A model generated the notes under the pieces. It ran no database searches, had not been told where the DNA came from, and was given only the letters and a program-made list of their open reading frames with translations. Below are positions 1 to 7,952 of a DNA stretch of 64,000 nt, in pieces (within the stretch, counting starts at the first letter, position 1; each line of letters starts with the position of its first letter). The DNA is from Indibacter alkaliphilus LW1 (lineage in GTDB: Bacteria > Bacteroidota > Bacteroidia > Cytophagales > Cyclobacteriaceae), in the NCBI RefSeq assembly GCF_000295935.2, contig NZ_ALWO02000023.1, positions 248,001 to 312,000 of the forward strand. The letters run 5' to 3'. The position numbers were made by a program, and so were the translations under genes.

Positions 1-1
1 T

Positions 2-1162
2 GGTTTTTTGATAACCAAAGTAGATTTTGTAGCAAGGATTTTTGCGGTAGTTAGCCGTGTTTTTGTCAAATTTCTAAGCTTTTCGGAAGATGGGGCTCTA
101 TTTATATTTGGAGACTTAGCAACAGATACTTTCGGATTTATCTTCGCATTCAAAGTACTTCCTACTATTATTTTCTTTTCTACCGTATCAGCAGGTTTAT
201 ATTATTTGGGAGTGCTCCAAAAAGTAGTTTTTGCCATTGCTTGGGTAATGTCAAGAACCATGCGGCTCTCAGGCCCGGAAAGTTTGTCGGCTGCAGGTAA
301 TATATTTTTAGGGCAAACAGAAGCACCTTTATTGGTAAGACCTTTTATCCCCACCATGTCCAGGTCAGAGTTGATGTGTTTGATGACGGGAGGTATGGCC
401 ACCATTGCTGGGGGGGTATTGGCTGGTTATGTTGCCTTTCTTGGTGGAGATAGTCTGGAAGAGCAAAGCAGATTTGCTGCTTACCTTTTAGGCGCAAGTA
501 TCATGAATGCCCCTGCGGCAATAGTAATTTCCAAAATTATCATACCGGAAACAGATAAGGAAGTAGTCAATGAAAAGCTGGAAGTAAGTGGTGAGAATAT
601 GGGGGTTAACCTGATTGATGCTATGTCAATAGGTGCTTCCGAGGGCTTGAAACTTGCCTTAAATGTAGGAGGGATGCTTTTGGCCTTTATTGCAGTGATT
701 GCTGCCTTGAATTACATACTTTCAGGAATCATTGGCGAGTACACTGGCTTGAATGCTCTGGTTGTTTCATCTACCAATGGACAGTTTTCGGGCTTTTCAC
801 TGGAATATATTCTTGGCCAGATTTTTCGGGTGTTTGCTTGGGTTATAGGTGTAGAATGGTCAGAAACACTGCAGGTAGGCTCTTTACTCGGTCAAAAAAC
901 AGTAATCAATGAATTTGTAGCTTATTTAAGTCTTGCAGATATGAAAAGTGCCGGTTCATTGTCTCCAAAATCCATCGTCATTGCCACTTATGCGCTTTGT
1001 GGCTTTTCAAATTTCAGTTCAATTGCAATTCAGGTAGGAGGAATTGGAAGTATAGCTCCCAATCAACAGGGGAATCTTTCTAAATTGGGGATGCATGCGC
1101 TTTTAGCGGCTACCCTTGCCTGCTTGATGACTGCGACTATTGCAGGCGCGCTTTTTGGCTGA
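2..1162 (+). CDS. Nucleoside permease, CNT/NupC family (5' end outside window)
   Basis: Inner-membrane concentrative nucleoside transporter that imports nucleosides with Na+ or H+. The frame is open to the left edge, so the N-terminus is missing; a TTG at position 8 is not a convincing start because conserved family sequence already runs there. About 385 residues remain, covering the gate domain and C-terminal transport domain. Family marks seen: GQTEAPLLVRPF (nucleoside-binding hairpin), SELMCLMTGGMATIAGG, NEFVAYLSL and CGFSNFSSIAIQ near the C-terminus. Several hydrophobic helices are evident. The gene converges on the cyclophilin gene, with a hairpin between the two. Confidence 0.9.
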   Translation, partial: GFLITKVDFVARIFAVVSRVFVKFLSFSEDGALFIFGDLATDTFGFIFAFKVLPTIIFFSTVSAGLYYLGVLQKVVFAIAWVMSRTMRLSGPESLSAAGNIFLGQTEAPLLVRPFIPTMSRSELMCLMTGGMATIAGGVLAGYVAFLGGDSLEEQSRFAAYLLGASIMNAPAAIVISKIIIPETDKEVVNEKLEVSGENMGVNLIDAMSIGASEGLKLALNVGGMLLAFIAVIAALNYILSGIIGEYTGLNALVVSSTNGQFSGFSLEYILGQIFRVFAWVIGVEWSETLQVGSLLGQKTVINEFVAYLSLADMKSAGSLSPKSIVIATYALCGFSNFSSIAIQVGGIGSIAPNQQGNLSKLGMHALLAATLACLMTATIAGALFG

Positions 1163-1164
1163 AA

Positions 1165-1203
1165 ATAAAAATGCCTCCACGAAGATTTAACTTCAATGGA
1201 GGC
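1165..1203 (-). terminator. Intrinsic terminator of the cyclophilin gene
   Basis: Stem GCCTCCA (1173-1179) pairs with TGGAGGC (1197-1203), and an inner GAAG/CTTC stem (1181-1184 with 1191-1194) extends it. On the minus strand a T-rich run (ATTTTTATTTT) follows, so it terminates the minus-strand cyclophilin gene. There is no T-run on the plus side. Confidence 0.8.
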
Positions 1204-1221
1204 AAAACATCTTGGGAATTC

Positions 1222-1659
1222 TTAATCTTCCATGATGGTGATTTTCTCAATTTTGTCTCCTTGGCGGATATCATCTATTACATCGAGTCCTTCTACCACT
1301 TTCCCAAAGCAGGTGTGATTCCTGTCCAAATGGCTCGTATTATCTCTACTGTGACAAATGAAAAACTGTGAGCCACCTGTATTTCTGCCTGCATGTGCCA
1401 TGGAAAGAACACCACGCTCATGGTATTGATTGTCTCCGTCGAGTTCACAATCAATTTTGTAACCTGGCCCACCTGTTCCGTTTCCGTTTGGACAGCCACC
1501 CTGAATGACAAAGTTTGGAATAACACGATGGAAAGTTAGGCCATCGTAAAAGCCCTTTTTGGAAAGGCTTATAAAATTATCGACTGCCTTTGGAGCATCT
1601 TTCTCATAGAACTCCACTAGCATAGTGCCTTTTTCAGTTAATATTTCTGCTTTTTTCAT
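1222..1659 (-). CDS. Peptidyl-prolyl cis-trans isomerase, cyclophilin type
   Basis: Cyclophilin that isomerises Xaa-Pro bonds; at 145 residues it is a bare catalytic domain. No signal peptide is visible, so it is probably cytoplasmic. Active-site motifs are intact: FHRVIPNFVIQGG (catalytic Arg and Gln), GGSQFFI and LDRNHTCFGKV (His). The Trp that gives cyclosporin sensitivity in human CypA is replaced by His (TSHLDRNH), as is common in bacterial forms. It starts at an ATG, lies about 115 bp downstream of pckA on the same strand, and has its own terminator. Confidence 0.93.
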   Translation of the reverse strand: MKKAEILTEKGTMLVEFYEKDAPKAVDNFISLSKKGFYDGLTFHRVIPNFVIQGGCPNGNGTGGPGYKIDCELDGDNQYHERGVLSMAHAGRNTGGSQFFICHSRDNTSHLDRNHTCFGKVVEGLDVIDDIRQGDKIEKITIMED

Positions 1660-1719
1660 TTTATTTTAATTGTGTTTTCAAAAGTAATGATTCCGATCTT
1701 TTCGAAAAACCAATTGTAT

Positions 1720-1743
1720 AAAAAAGGAGTGCCGAAGCACTCC
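1720..1743 (-). terminator. Intrinsic terminator of pckA
   Basis: Perfect 7-bp stem GGAGTGC/GCACTCC with a TTCG tetraloop when read on the minus strand, followed by six T. It sits 33 bp after the pckA stop codon and separates pckA from the cyclophilin gene. Confidence 0.9.
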
Positions 1744-1775
1744 AGTTATTTGGGTTTATACAAAGGGTCAATTGA

Positions 1776-3383
1776 CTAAAATTTTGGCGCTCCAGCCAAA
1801 ATATCCTCAGTGGCAAAGTCTCTGTATTTTTCAAAGTTCTTAATGAATTCAGCTCCAAGTTCTCTTGCTTTCTTGTCATAGGCTTCTTTATCAGCCCAGG
1901 TAGCTCTTGGACTCAAGACCTCATCAGGCACATTTGGGCAGCTTTCAGGAATAGCGACTCCAAACACACTGTGCTTACGGTAAGATACATTATCCAATTC
2001 ACCATTCAGTGCCGCAGTTATCATTGCTCTCGTATATTTCAGCTTCATTCTTGATCCGACACCATAGGGGCCACCTGTCCAGCCTGTGTTGATCAGCCAA
2101 ACATTCACTTGATGTTTTTCCATTTTCTCGCCAAAAAGTTCAGCATATTTTGTTGGATGTAATGGAAGAAATGCTGCCCCAAAACAAGCGGAAAATGTTG
2201 TCTTCGGTTCGGTAACCCCAACCTCTGTTCCAGCCACTTTTGCTGTGTAGCCGGATATAAAGTGGTACATCGCCTGACTTTTATTCAATTTGGAAATAGG
2301 AGGGATCACACCAAATGCATCAGCTGTTAGAAAGAATATATTTTTTGGAATATCAGCTTTTGAAGGTATAATAGCATTTTCAATGTGTTCAATAGGATAG
2401 GAGGTTCTTGTATTTTCAGTTACCTCTTTATTACCATAATCAACAGTTCTTGTAAGCGGATAAAATCTGGTGTTTTCCACAATTGCACCAAACTTTATAG
2501 CGTCCCAGATTTCAGGTTCTTTTTCGCGACTTAGGTCAATTACTTTTGCATAGCATCCACCTTCAAAGTTAAATACTGAAGTTTCGTTCCAGCCATGTTC
2601 ATCATCTCCTATAAGTCCTCTATTAGGGTCTGCTGAAAGTGTGGTTTTTCCTGTCCCCGAAAGACCAAAAAATATTGCTGTATCTCCTTTTTTCCCAACA
2701 TTTGCAGAGCAATGCATAGATAATACTCCATGCTGATGTGGAAGCAAGAAATTCAGAACAGAAAATATCCCCTTTTTCATTTCTCCCGCATAAGCAGTAC
2801 CTCCGATCAAAAGAATCTTTTTGCTGAGGTTGATTATGGCAAAATTTTCCTGCCTGGTTCCGTCCACGGCAGGGTCTGCCTTGAAGTTAGGAGCACAGAT
2901 TATTGTAAATTCGTTTTCAAAAGTTTCAATTTCATTAGCAGTTGGCCTCAAAAACATGTTATAGCAAAACATGTTGTGCCACGCCAAAGTATTGATCACT
3001 CTAATATTCAATCGATACTTATCATCTGCTCCAGCATAAGCTTCACGTATATATAGCTGCTTATCTTTTAAAAAGTTGATCATTTTTCCATACAGCTTAT
3101 CAAAATTGTCTTCGGAAAAAGGAATGTTGATGTCTCCCCACCAAACGGAATTTTCAGTAAGACTGTCTTGGACTACAAATCGGTCCTTGGGAGACCTGCC
3201 AGTGAAAGTACCAGTATCTGCCATCAATGCTCCAGTATCAGTAAGATATCCTTCCTGATTTTGAAGGGCATGTTCTACAAGTTGAGCGGGATGAAGATTC
3301 CAAAACACTTGTTTTGAAGTTTCAATCCCTAAATCTGACAAGCCTTTGGGCATAGCTTGGATTTCGAGTTCTTGTGTACTCAT
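1776..3383 (-). CDS. pckA: Phosphoenolpyruvate carboxykinase (ATP)
   Basis: Converts oxaloacetate plus ATP to phosphoenolpyruvate plus CO2, the entry step of gluconeogenesis, in the cytoplasm. At 535 residues it has the usual length of the ATP-dependent family. Visible motifs: TGRSPKDRF near residue 62 (substrate-binding Arg), the P-loop FGLSGTGKTTLSAD near 240-253, the kinase-2 motif LIGDDEHGW just after it, and the C-terminal TGGPYGVGSRMKLKYTR. It starts at ATG (MSTQELEIQ). A TATCTTTG box at 3416-3423 matches the Bacteroidetes -7 consensus upstream. It is divergent from the POT transporter gene. Confidence 0.97.
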   Translation of the reverse strand: MSTQELEIQAMPKGLSDLGIETSKQVFWNLHPAQLVEHALQNQEGYLTDTGALMADTGTFTGRSPKDRFVVQDSLTENSVWWGDINIPFSEDNFDKLYGKMINFLKDKQLYIREAYAGADDKYRLNIRVINTLAWHNMFCYNMFLRPTANEIETFENEFTIICAPNFKADPAVDGTRQENFAIINLSKKILLIGGTAYAGEMKKGIFSVLNFLLPHQHGVLSMHCSANVGKKGDTAIFFGLSGTGKTTLSADPNRGLIGDDEHGWNETSVFNFEGGCYAKVIDLSREKEPEIWDAIKFGAIVENTRFYPLTRTVDYGNKEVTENTRTSYPIEHIENAIIPSKADIPKNIFFLTADAFGVIPPISKLNKSQAMYHFISGYTAKVAGTEVGVTEPKTTFSACFGAAFLPLHPTKYAELFGEKMEKHQVNVWLINTGWTGGPYGVGSRMKLKYTRAMITAALNGELDNVSYRKHSVFGVAIPESCPNVPDEVLSPRATWADKEAYDKKARELGAEFIKNFEKYRDFATEDILAGAPKF

Positions 3384-3415
3384 GAGGTTGATTTTAATGT
3401 CTAAAGTTATGCCAT

Positions 3416-3423
3416 CAAAGATA
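3416..3423 (-). promoter_or_regulatory. Candidate -7 promoter element for pckA
   Basis: TATCTTTG on the minus strand is an exact match to the Bacteroidetes sigma-ABfr -7 consensus TAnnTTTG, 33 bp upstream of the pckA ATG. No clear -33 TTG is present at the expected distance, so the call rests on the -7 box alone. Confidence 0.35.
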
Positions 3424-3630
3424 GCTGATTAATTTTTAGATAAAATAAAAAAAAGCCTTTTTTGGCCTTTTCAATCGATTACGGACGCATATTTTGCTAA
3501 ATTTATATAGAAAAACATCAATTACATATTTTGTTGGAATATTCTTTTTGTACTCTAGGTTTTAGCAGGTTAAATCAGTTGGAATTCGACATCTTTTTAA
3601 AATAGTACATCTCAAAAATTTAACTTATCA

Positions 3631-5256
3631 TTGTGGTTTCAGAAAAATGATTCTTCACTAAATCAATTGAAATTGGAAAATAAATTTGGAAAGGTACCAA
3701 GCGATGGAAATCTGGAGTTATTTCCAGGACCAACCGTTTTTGGACACCCAAAAGGCTTGATGACTTTATTTTTCACAGAAATGTGGGAAAGGTTCAGTTA
3801 TTATGGGATGAGAGCACTGCTCATCTTGTTTATGACTACGGCGATTCTTGATGGAGGCTTAGGATTTGACGACAGGACTTCAGGTGCTATCTATGGTCTT
3901 TACACTATGGGCGTGTATTTGCTCTCTCTACCAGGTGGATGGTTTGCCGATAGGATATTTGGATTGAAAAAATCAGTCTGGTACGGTGGAATAATCATAG
4001 CCTTGGGTCACTTTACCATGGCACTGCCAGGTATTTTAAATTTATTCAATCCATCAGAAGTGCAGGCTGAATTAAAAAGTCTTGACATCAACTCCTTTTT
4101 TTTAGGGCTCATTCTTATTGTGGTGGGTACTGGACTTTTAAAACCTAACATTAGCTCAATTGTCGGTCAACTTTATCCTGAGGGCAGCTCAAAGCGGGAT
4201 GCGGGCTTTTCAATATTTTACATGGGAATCAATTTGGGTGCATTTATTGCCCCAATTGCCTGTGCTACAATGGCAGTTTATGACTGGCATTTAGGCTTTG
4301 GTCTTGCAGGCTTAGGAATGGTTATAGGCTTGATCCAATACAAAGTGTCCCTGGGAACATTAGAGGGCAAAGGTGAGCTGCAACAACCTGAATCTGATGC
4401 CGATATCAGGCAGATGAAAAAACTCAAAATGGGCGGTCTGGTATTTGTTTTGGTATTGATCCTCTTGGTTACGGTCGCTTTTACAGGTCTAATAGAAATC
4501 AATGCTTTTGGCATAGCCAGTTTGTCCTATAAAATCATCGGAGTTATTACCGTACTTTACTTTGGTTATGTGTTTCTATTTGGTGGCCTCAATCAGGATG
4601 AAAAGAAAAAGACAGCTGCTTTGGTAGTGGTCATCCTTTTCTCTGCTTTGTTTTGGTCGGGTTTTGAACAGGCAGGTTCTACCTTAAATTTATTTGCAGA
4701 GCGTTTTACAGATAGGTCATTTTTAAGATTGGAGATACCAACAGGGTATTTTCAATCTATCAATTCCATGTTTATCATCATTTTCGCTCCATTCTTCGGA
4801 GCTTTGTGGGTTTGGCTTGGTAGAAGGAATTTAGAACCAAGTTCTCCGGCAAAATTCGCCTTTGGACTTCTTTTATTGGGAATGGGATTCTTAGTGATGT
4901 ATTTCGCTGCAAAAATAGCCGCTTCGGGTGATTTGGCTGCACCGACATGGCTTATCTTTACCTATATGCTGCATACTTTTGGTGAATTAAGTCTTAGCCC
5001 TGTAGGACTCAGCTTAACGACCAAGCTTGCTCCTAAAAAATTCCAAGGTCAAATGATGGGCATGTGGTTTATTTCTGTGGCATTGGGAAATCTCTTCGCT
5101 GGATTGATTGCGGGTGAAGTTAGTGGTGGTTCTCAGGACGCCCTGAGTGAAATGCCAAGTCAATATCTCCTTATTGTGTCCATTGCTCTGGGTGCAGGAC
5201 TACTCTTATTGCTTCTGAGTAAACAGATCAGAAAATTAATGGGTAATGTACATTGA
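3631..5256 (+). CDS. Proton-dependent oligopeptide transporter (POT/PTR family, MFS)
   Basis: Inner-membrane proton-coupled di/tripeptide importer of about 541 residues. The POT signature is present: FFTEMWERFSYYGMRALL (E-x-x-E-R-F-x-Y-Y, proton coupling), GGWFADRIFG after TM2, and FWSGFEQAGSTLNLFAERF in the middle. The C-terminus has PVGLSLTTKLAPKKFQGQMMG. Start uncertain: no ATG precedes the conserved region, and the in-frame TTG at 3631 (or one at 3667) is the likely initiator; a stop at 3598-3600 bounds it upstream. It ends at a strong terminator. Confidence 0.92.
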   Translation: MWFQKNDSSLNQLKLENKFGKVPSDGNLELFPGPTVFGHPKGLMTLFFTEMWERFSYYGMRALLILFMTTAILDGGLGFDDRTSGAIYGLYTMGVYLLSLPGGWFADRIFGLKKSVWYGGIIIALGHFTMALPGILNLFNPSEVQAELKSLDINSFFLGLILIVVGTGLLKPNISSIVGQLYPEGSSKRDAGFSIFYMGINLGAFIAPIACATMAVYDWHLGFGLAGLGMVIGLIQYKVSLGTLEGKGELQQPESDADIRQMKKLKMGGLVFVLVLILLVTVAFTGLIEINAFGIASLSYKIIGVITVLYFGYVFLFGGLNQDEKKKTAALVVVILFSALFWSGFEQAGSTLNLFAERFTDRSFLRLEIPTGYFQSINSMFIIIFAPFFGALWVWLGRRNLEPSSPAKFAFGLLLLGMGFLVMYFAAKIAASGDLAAPTWLIFTYMLHTFGELSLSPVGLSLTTKLAPKKFQGQMMGMWFISVALGNLFAGLIAGEVSGGSQDALSEMPSQYLLIVSIALGAGLLLLLLSKQIRKLMGNVH

Positions 5257-5280
5257 TAAGTCAAACAGATAGACATAAAA

Positions 5281-5310
5281 AAAGCATGGTTTTGAGCCAT
5301 GCTTTTTTTA
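5281..5310 (+). terminator. Intrinsic terminator of the POT transporter gene
   Basis: AAAGCATGG (5281-5289) pairs perfectly with CCATGCTTT (5297-5305) across a 7-nt loop, followed by a T-run to 5309. A-rich sequence before it could make it work for the minus-strand small gene as well. Confidence 0.9.
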
Positions 5311-5339
5311 AATATTCAAAATGTCCAAAAGGACAGCTT

Positions 5340-5480
5340 TTATTTTTCTTTTGGTTCGCTGGTATTTTTTACATCTATGAGACTGATACCAGCACCCAAA
5401 CCTATAAGAATACATACAATCAAAATGAAGGTTTGAGCTCCAGAGGCAATTGGTGCACTGAAAATTTCTAATAAAGTCAT
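5340..5480 (-). CDS. Small single-span membrane protein, hypothetical
   Basis: A 46-residue ORF starting at ATG (MTLLEIFSAP). Residues about 14-34 form one hydrophobic helix (TFILIVCILIGLGAGISL), followed by a charged tail ending EPKEK. An upstream in-frame ATG at 5540 would give 66 residues, but those 20 extra residues are polar and look non-coding. I do not recognise a family. The gene lies between the POT terminator and the acidic-protein terminator. There is no clear Shine-Dalgarno sequence. Its reality rests on the clean TM segment and tail only. Confidence 0.4.
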   Translation of the reverse strand: MTLLEIFSAPIASGAQTFILIVCILIGLGAGISLIDVKNTSEPKEK

Positions 5481-5550
5481 ATAATTAAGTTTTGGTTGTC
5501 TAATTTTTCCGAAATATACAGGAGAAGAGTTTCCATTCAAAATGAAAATA

Positions 5551-5580
5551 AAAAAAGCAGGTCAATTACTTCACCCGCTT
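5551..5580 (-). terminator. Intrinsic terminator of the acidic-protein gene
   Basis: On the minus strand AGCGGGT pairs with ACCTGCT (one G-T pair) across a 10-nt loop, followed by seven T. It sits 25 bp downstream of the stop of the D/E-rich ORF and supports that ORF being transcribed as its own unit. Confidence 0.8.
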
Positions 5581-5604
5581 TTCAAAATGTACAATTAATT
5601 GAAG

Positions 5605-5808
5605 TTAATCATCCAGATCTTCTTCGAAATCGTCGTCGTCAAAATCATCATCGTCGAAATCGTCATCCAGATCATCTTCGTCAAAGTCCATGATGTTGTC
5701 ATCAAGAAATTCAGAGTCTTCGTCTAAATCATAAACTTCATCCTGAAATTCTTCAGCAAACTCATCATCATCTTCCATGTCATCGAAATCATCTTCGAAA
5801 TCTTCCAT
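5605..5808 (-). CDS. Extremely acidic small protein, function unknown
   Basis: A 67-residue protein with 44 Asp/Glu (32 D, 12 E), nine regularly spaced Phe and no Lys, Arg or His. The second half is built of repeats such as DDDFDDDDFDDDD. There is no signal peptide or TM segment. Start is ATG (MEDFEDDFDD). A terminator directly downstream on the same strand argues that it is a real gene rather than a low-complexity accident. I do not recognise a family. Such composition is known in DNA mimics, nucleic-acid-binding-protein tails and cation binders, but none of these can be assigned here. Confidence 0.65.
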   Translation of the reverse strand: MEDFEDDFDDMEDDDEFAEEFQDEVYDLDEDSEFLDDNIMDFDEDDLDDDFDDDDFDDDDFEEDLDD

Positions 5809-5885
5809 AGCGTGAATAGGTTAATTGCTCAAATATATCAAAAGGTTTAATTTGCACGAATAAAGGAAAATTTATTTTTAGAAAA

Positions 5886-6359
5886 CTAAGCAAATATTTT
5901 TTTCTTACTGTTTTCAGGAATGTGGATTTCTAAGTGATCGATGTATTCTGTCTCCAACAATTCAAGCCAAGTCTCCATGTAAAGAATTACATCTTCCCTT
6001 CTATTTTTCTTGATTTTCTCTCTTTTTTCAAAAGGGATGTGCTGTAAGACCTTTGGGTCTGAAAGTCTTTCCAAATGCTTTAATTCATCTATGCTCAAGC
6101 CAGCTTCTATCATTCTTTGAATCATCAAATCCATGGGGTAGCCACTTGTTGGACAAAAATCGATTAGTTGGTCGTTCCAATCACCGGATTTCTGCATAGC
6201 GAACTGATGGATCTCTGCTTTACTCAATTTAGTCAACTGCTGCGCAAGATTTCCACAGTTACAGGCACCCATATGGCCCCATTGATAGGGTGCATCATTT
6301 TTCAATTTTTGAATTGTCTTTCTAAAAGCCTCTAATAAATGTTCACTAGGATTTGCCAT
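5886..6359 (-). CDS. Conserved-looking hypothetical protein with CNCG motif
   Basis: A 157-residue soluble protein starting at ATG (MANPSEHLL). No signal peptide or TM helix is seen. Notable are WGHMGACNCGNLAQQ (two Cys near residues 33 and 35) and IDFCPTSGYPMD (a third Cys near 69), a spacing that could bind metal. The C-terminal half is charged and helical (FEKREKIKKNRREDV). I do not recognise a named family. It lies upstream of the acidic-protein gene and downstream of the receiver gene, all on the minus strand, with separate spacing. Confidence 0.75.
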   Translation of the reverse strand: MANPSEHLLEAFRKTIQKLKNDAPYQWGHMGACNCGNLAQQLTKLSKAEIHQFAMQKSGDWNDQLIDFCPTSGYPMDLMIQRMIEAGLSIDELKHLERLSDPKVLQHIPFEKREKIKKNRREDVILYMETWLELLETEYIDHLEIHIPENSKKKIFA

Positions 6360-6440
6360 AATCTAAATATAATCATTTACTACTAAAAATATAACCTCTG
6401 AATGGCAGGCTTGTTTGTAAAAATTAGAAATATCAGGTAA

Positions 6441-6469
6441 AAAAAAGACCATCAATTAAAGATGGTCTT
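6441..6469 (-). terminator. Intrinsic terminator overlapping the receiver-gene stop codon
   Basis: AAGACCATC (6445-6453) pairs perfectly with GATGGTCTT (6461-6469) over a 7-nt loop; on the minus strand eight T follow. The stem contains the last codons and stop codon of the response-regulator gene. Confidence 0.88.
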
Positions 6470-6811
6470 AATGTATTTTTTTATCAGTGGTTTTGAGAGA
6501 TATTTTTTGACTAAAGAGTAGTTTCTGGCTTTGTCAATATCCCTTTCGTCTACTGAGCTACTTAAGATATAAACTTCAGGTGTTGATTTATGGGGGTCAA
6601 ATTCTTCTAAAAAATCCCACCCAGTCATTTCAGGCATATTCAGATCCAAAAACAGATAATTGGGCTGAATAGAATCAATTTCTTTCAATGCATGAATGGC
6701 ATTATCATACTTATAGATTTCGTGTGGAATCCGAATGTTTTTAGAAATAAGCTTCTCTGTAACAAAGGTGCTTATTGGATCATCATCTATGAGAACTATT
6801 CTTACCATCAA
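6452..6811 (-). CDS. Stand-alone response-regulator receiver domain (CheY-like)
   Basis: A 119-residue single receiver domain with no output domain. The acidic pocket is visible (VLIDDDP near residues 6-10), the phospho-acceptor Asp lies in LFLDLNMPEMTGWDF (about residue 56), the conserved Ser/Thr in YILSSS, and the Lys in LSKPL. It would act by protein-protein contact after phosphotransfer from a kinase not encoded nearby. Start is ATG at 6811 (MMVRIVLID; a second ATG lies one codon later). The stop codon is buried in its terminator stem. Confidence 0.92.
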   Translation of the reverse strand: MMVRIVLIDDDPISTFVTEKLISKNIRIPHEIYKYDNAIHALKEIDSIQPNYLFLDLNMPEMTGWDFLEEFDPHKSTPEVYILSSSVDERDIDKARNYSLVKKYLSKPLIKKYIKTIFN

Positions 6812-6916
6812 AATGCATATTTTTTGGTTTCAAATGCAATATTATAAATGCAAAATTAATCAAATGTCTCTCACAAACAACATTTCACAGGTCTTTTTTT
6901 GCATTTTATCAAAAAT

Positions 6917-7228
6917 TTATGGGTGAAACCTCTCTTTGCCTCTCAAAAGGTCAAAAAACAAGATAAAGTCTGATGCAAGGCTGTAAAATGGATGTTTAAA
7001 TGTTGCAGGTTTGTTTTTTTCGTAGAAGAAATGACCAACCCAAGCAAATCCATACCCCACTACTGGGATCAACCATAAATAGACCGGTTTTCCACTGAAA
7101 ATGGCATAAAAAAGAATTATAAAAATGAGGAAAGTTCCGATAAAGTGAAGCTTCCTACAAGTAGGATCCTGATGCTCTGAAAGGTAATAGGGATAAAATT
7201 CCCTTAATGAGTTAAATCTGTTTTCCAT
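6917..7228 (-). CDS. Mpo1/YGL010w-like (DUF962) membrane protein
   Basis: A 103-residue membrane protein of the DUF962 family, related to yeast Mpo1, an iron-dependent 2-hydroxy fatty acid dioxygenase. The family pattern is present: N-terminal SLREFYPYYLSEHQDPTCRKLHFIG, two hydrophobic helices (residues about 31-48 and 51-66), then WVGHFFYEKNKPATFKHP. The conserved His residues (HQ, H in KLHFIG, GHF, KHP) are the likely metal ligands. It lies 13 bp downstream of the DUF4136 lipoprotein gene on the same strand, suggesting cotranscription. The enzymatic role in bacteria is inferred from the yeast relative. Confidence 0.85.
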   Translation of the reverse strand: MENRFNSLREFYPYYLSEHQDPTCRKLHFIGTFLIFIILFYAIFSGKPVYLWLIPVVGYGFAWVGHFFYEKNKPATFKHPFYSLASDFILFFDLLRGKERFHP

Positions 7229-7241
7229 AAGTATTCAAGGT

Positions 7242-7814
7242 TTATCGGGTTTTACTTTGCATATGGGTCTGGTAAGTGTCAGCAACTTTCTCTACAGATT
7301 TGATGACTTTTTTTCGTTTATCTTTTTCTGAGGTCACCTCTGACACAGCTGTTAATCTCATTAACATTTTATCATTTTTGGGGTCTATGAAATCCACTAT
7401 GAGCTGAAGGAGTTCATAATTTTTTGTACTCACAGGAGACCTGTTAGAAAACCTCGGGTCATAGAACCATGGGTCCCAAATTCTATATCCCCACATCGGA
7501 TACATATTGTTTACTATTTCTTTTTGCCTTGGATCTTCATTGGAATTGAACCTAAGAATAATTTCCGGCTCAACAGGGTCATAAACCAACCCTTGAGCTG
7601 TAAGTAACTTCTGCAAGCCATCTTCAACAATTGCATCTAAATAGGGGTCTACAAATCCTTTCTGACCTGTTTCTTTATTGAGGATTGCAAAGGTGCTATA
7701 GGATTTATAAGGAGTAAATTCGGTTTTTTCCTTGAACATTTCAATAGAACTACAACCATTCAAAAGGACTAAAAGCAGGATTAAACTGAAATATGGAGTT
7801 CTTTTTTCCGACAT
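7242..7814 (-). CDS. DUF4136-type lipoprotein
   Basis: Predicted lipoprotein of 190 residues. I chose the ATG at 7814 (MSEKRTPYFSLILL) because it gives a compact signal peptide ending in the lipobox LLNGC; an upstream ATG at 7874 would add 20 residues ahead of it. The mature protein has the DUF4136 layout: an early TPYKSYSTFAI strand, DPYLDAIVEDGLQKLLTAQGL, and a late LIVDFIDPKNDKMLMRLTA stretch. No catalytic motif is seen. It precedes the DUF962 gene by 13 bp and is divergent from the DUF3078 gene. Confidence 0.8.
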   Translation of the reverse strand: MSEKRTPYFSLILLLVLLNGCSSIEMFKEKTEFTPYKSYSTFAILNKETGQKGFVDPYLDAIVEDGLQKLLTAQGLVYDPVEPEIILRFNSNEDPRQKEIVNNMYPMWGYRIWDPWFYDPRFSNRSPVSTKNYELLQLIVDFIDPKNDKMLMRLTAVSEVTSEKDKRKKVIKSVEKVADTYQTHMQSKTR

Positions 7815-7952
7815 AGAGGGCGATTTATCAGAGAATTCACAAATATCTTCTCTAAATATAATAGGATTAAACATATCATTATATCCAAACGCTTTTTACT
7901 TTGTTTGGATTAATTATTTACTTTGAATTATTCTTCACTAAAATTATTTACG

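Noticed and set aside
1171-1371. 66-residue plus-strand ORF antisense to the cyclophilin gene
   Set aside because: Lies opposite a clear cyclophilin and begins inside its terminator; no protein-like features.
2730-3056. 108-residue plus-strand ORF inside pckA
   Set aside because: Antisense to the PEP carboxykinase P-loop region; no independent support.
3450-3475. AAAGCC/GGCCTTT hairpin-like sequence between pckA and the POT gene
   Set aside because: Imperfect, very short stem upstream of both divergent genes; a terminator there makes no sense.
5496-5693. 65-residue plus-strand Arg/His-rich ORF opposite the acidic gene
   Set aside because: It is the complement of Asp/Glu codon repeats; the minus strand has the terminator and the sensible start.
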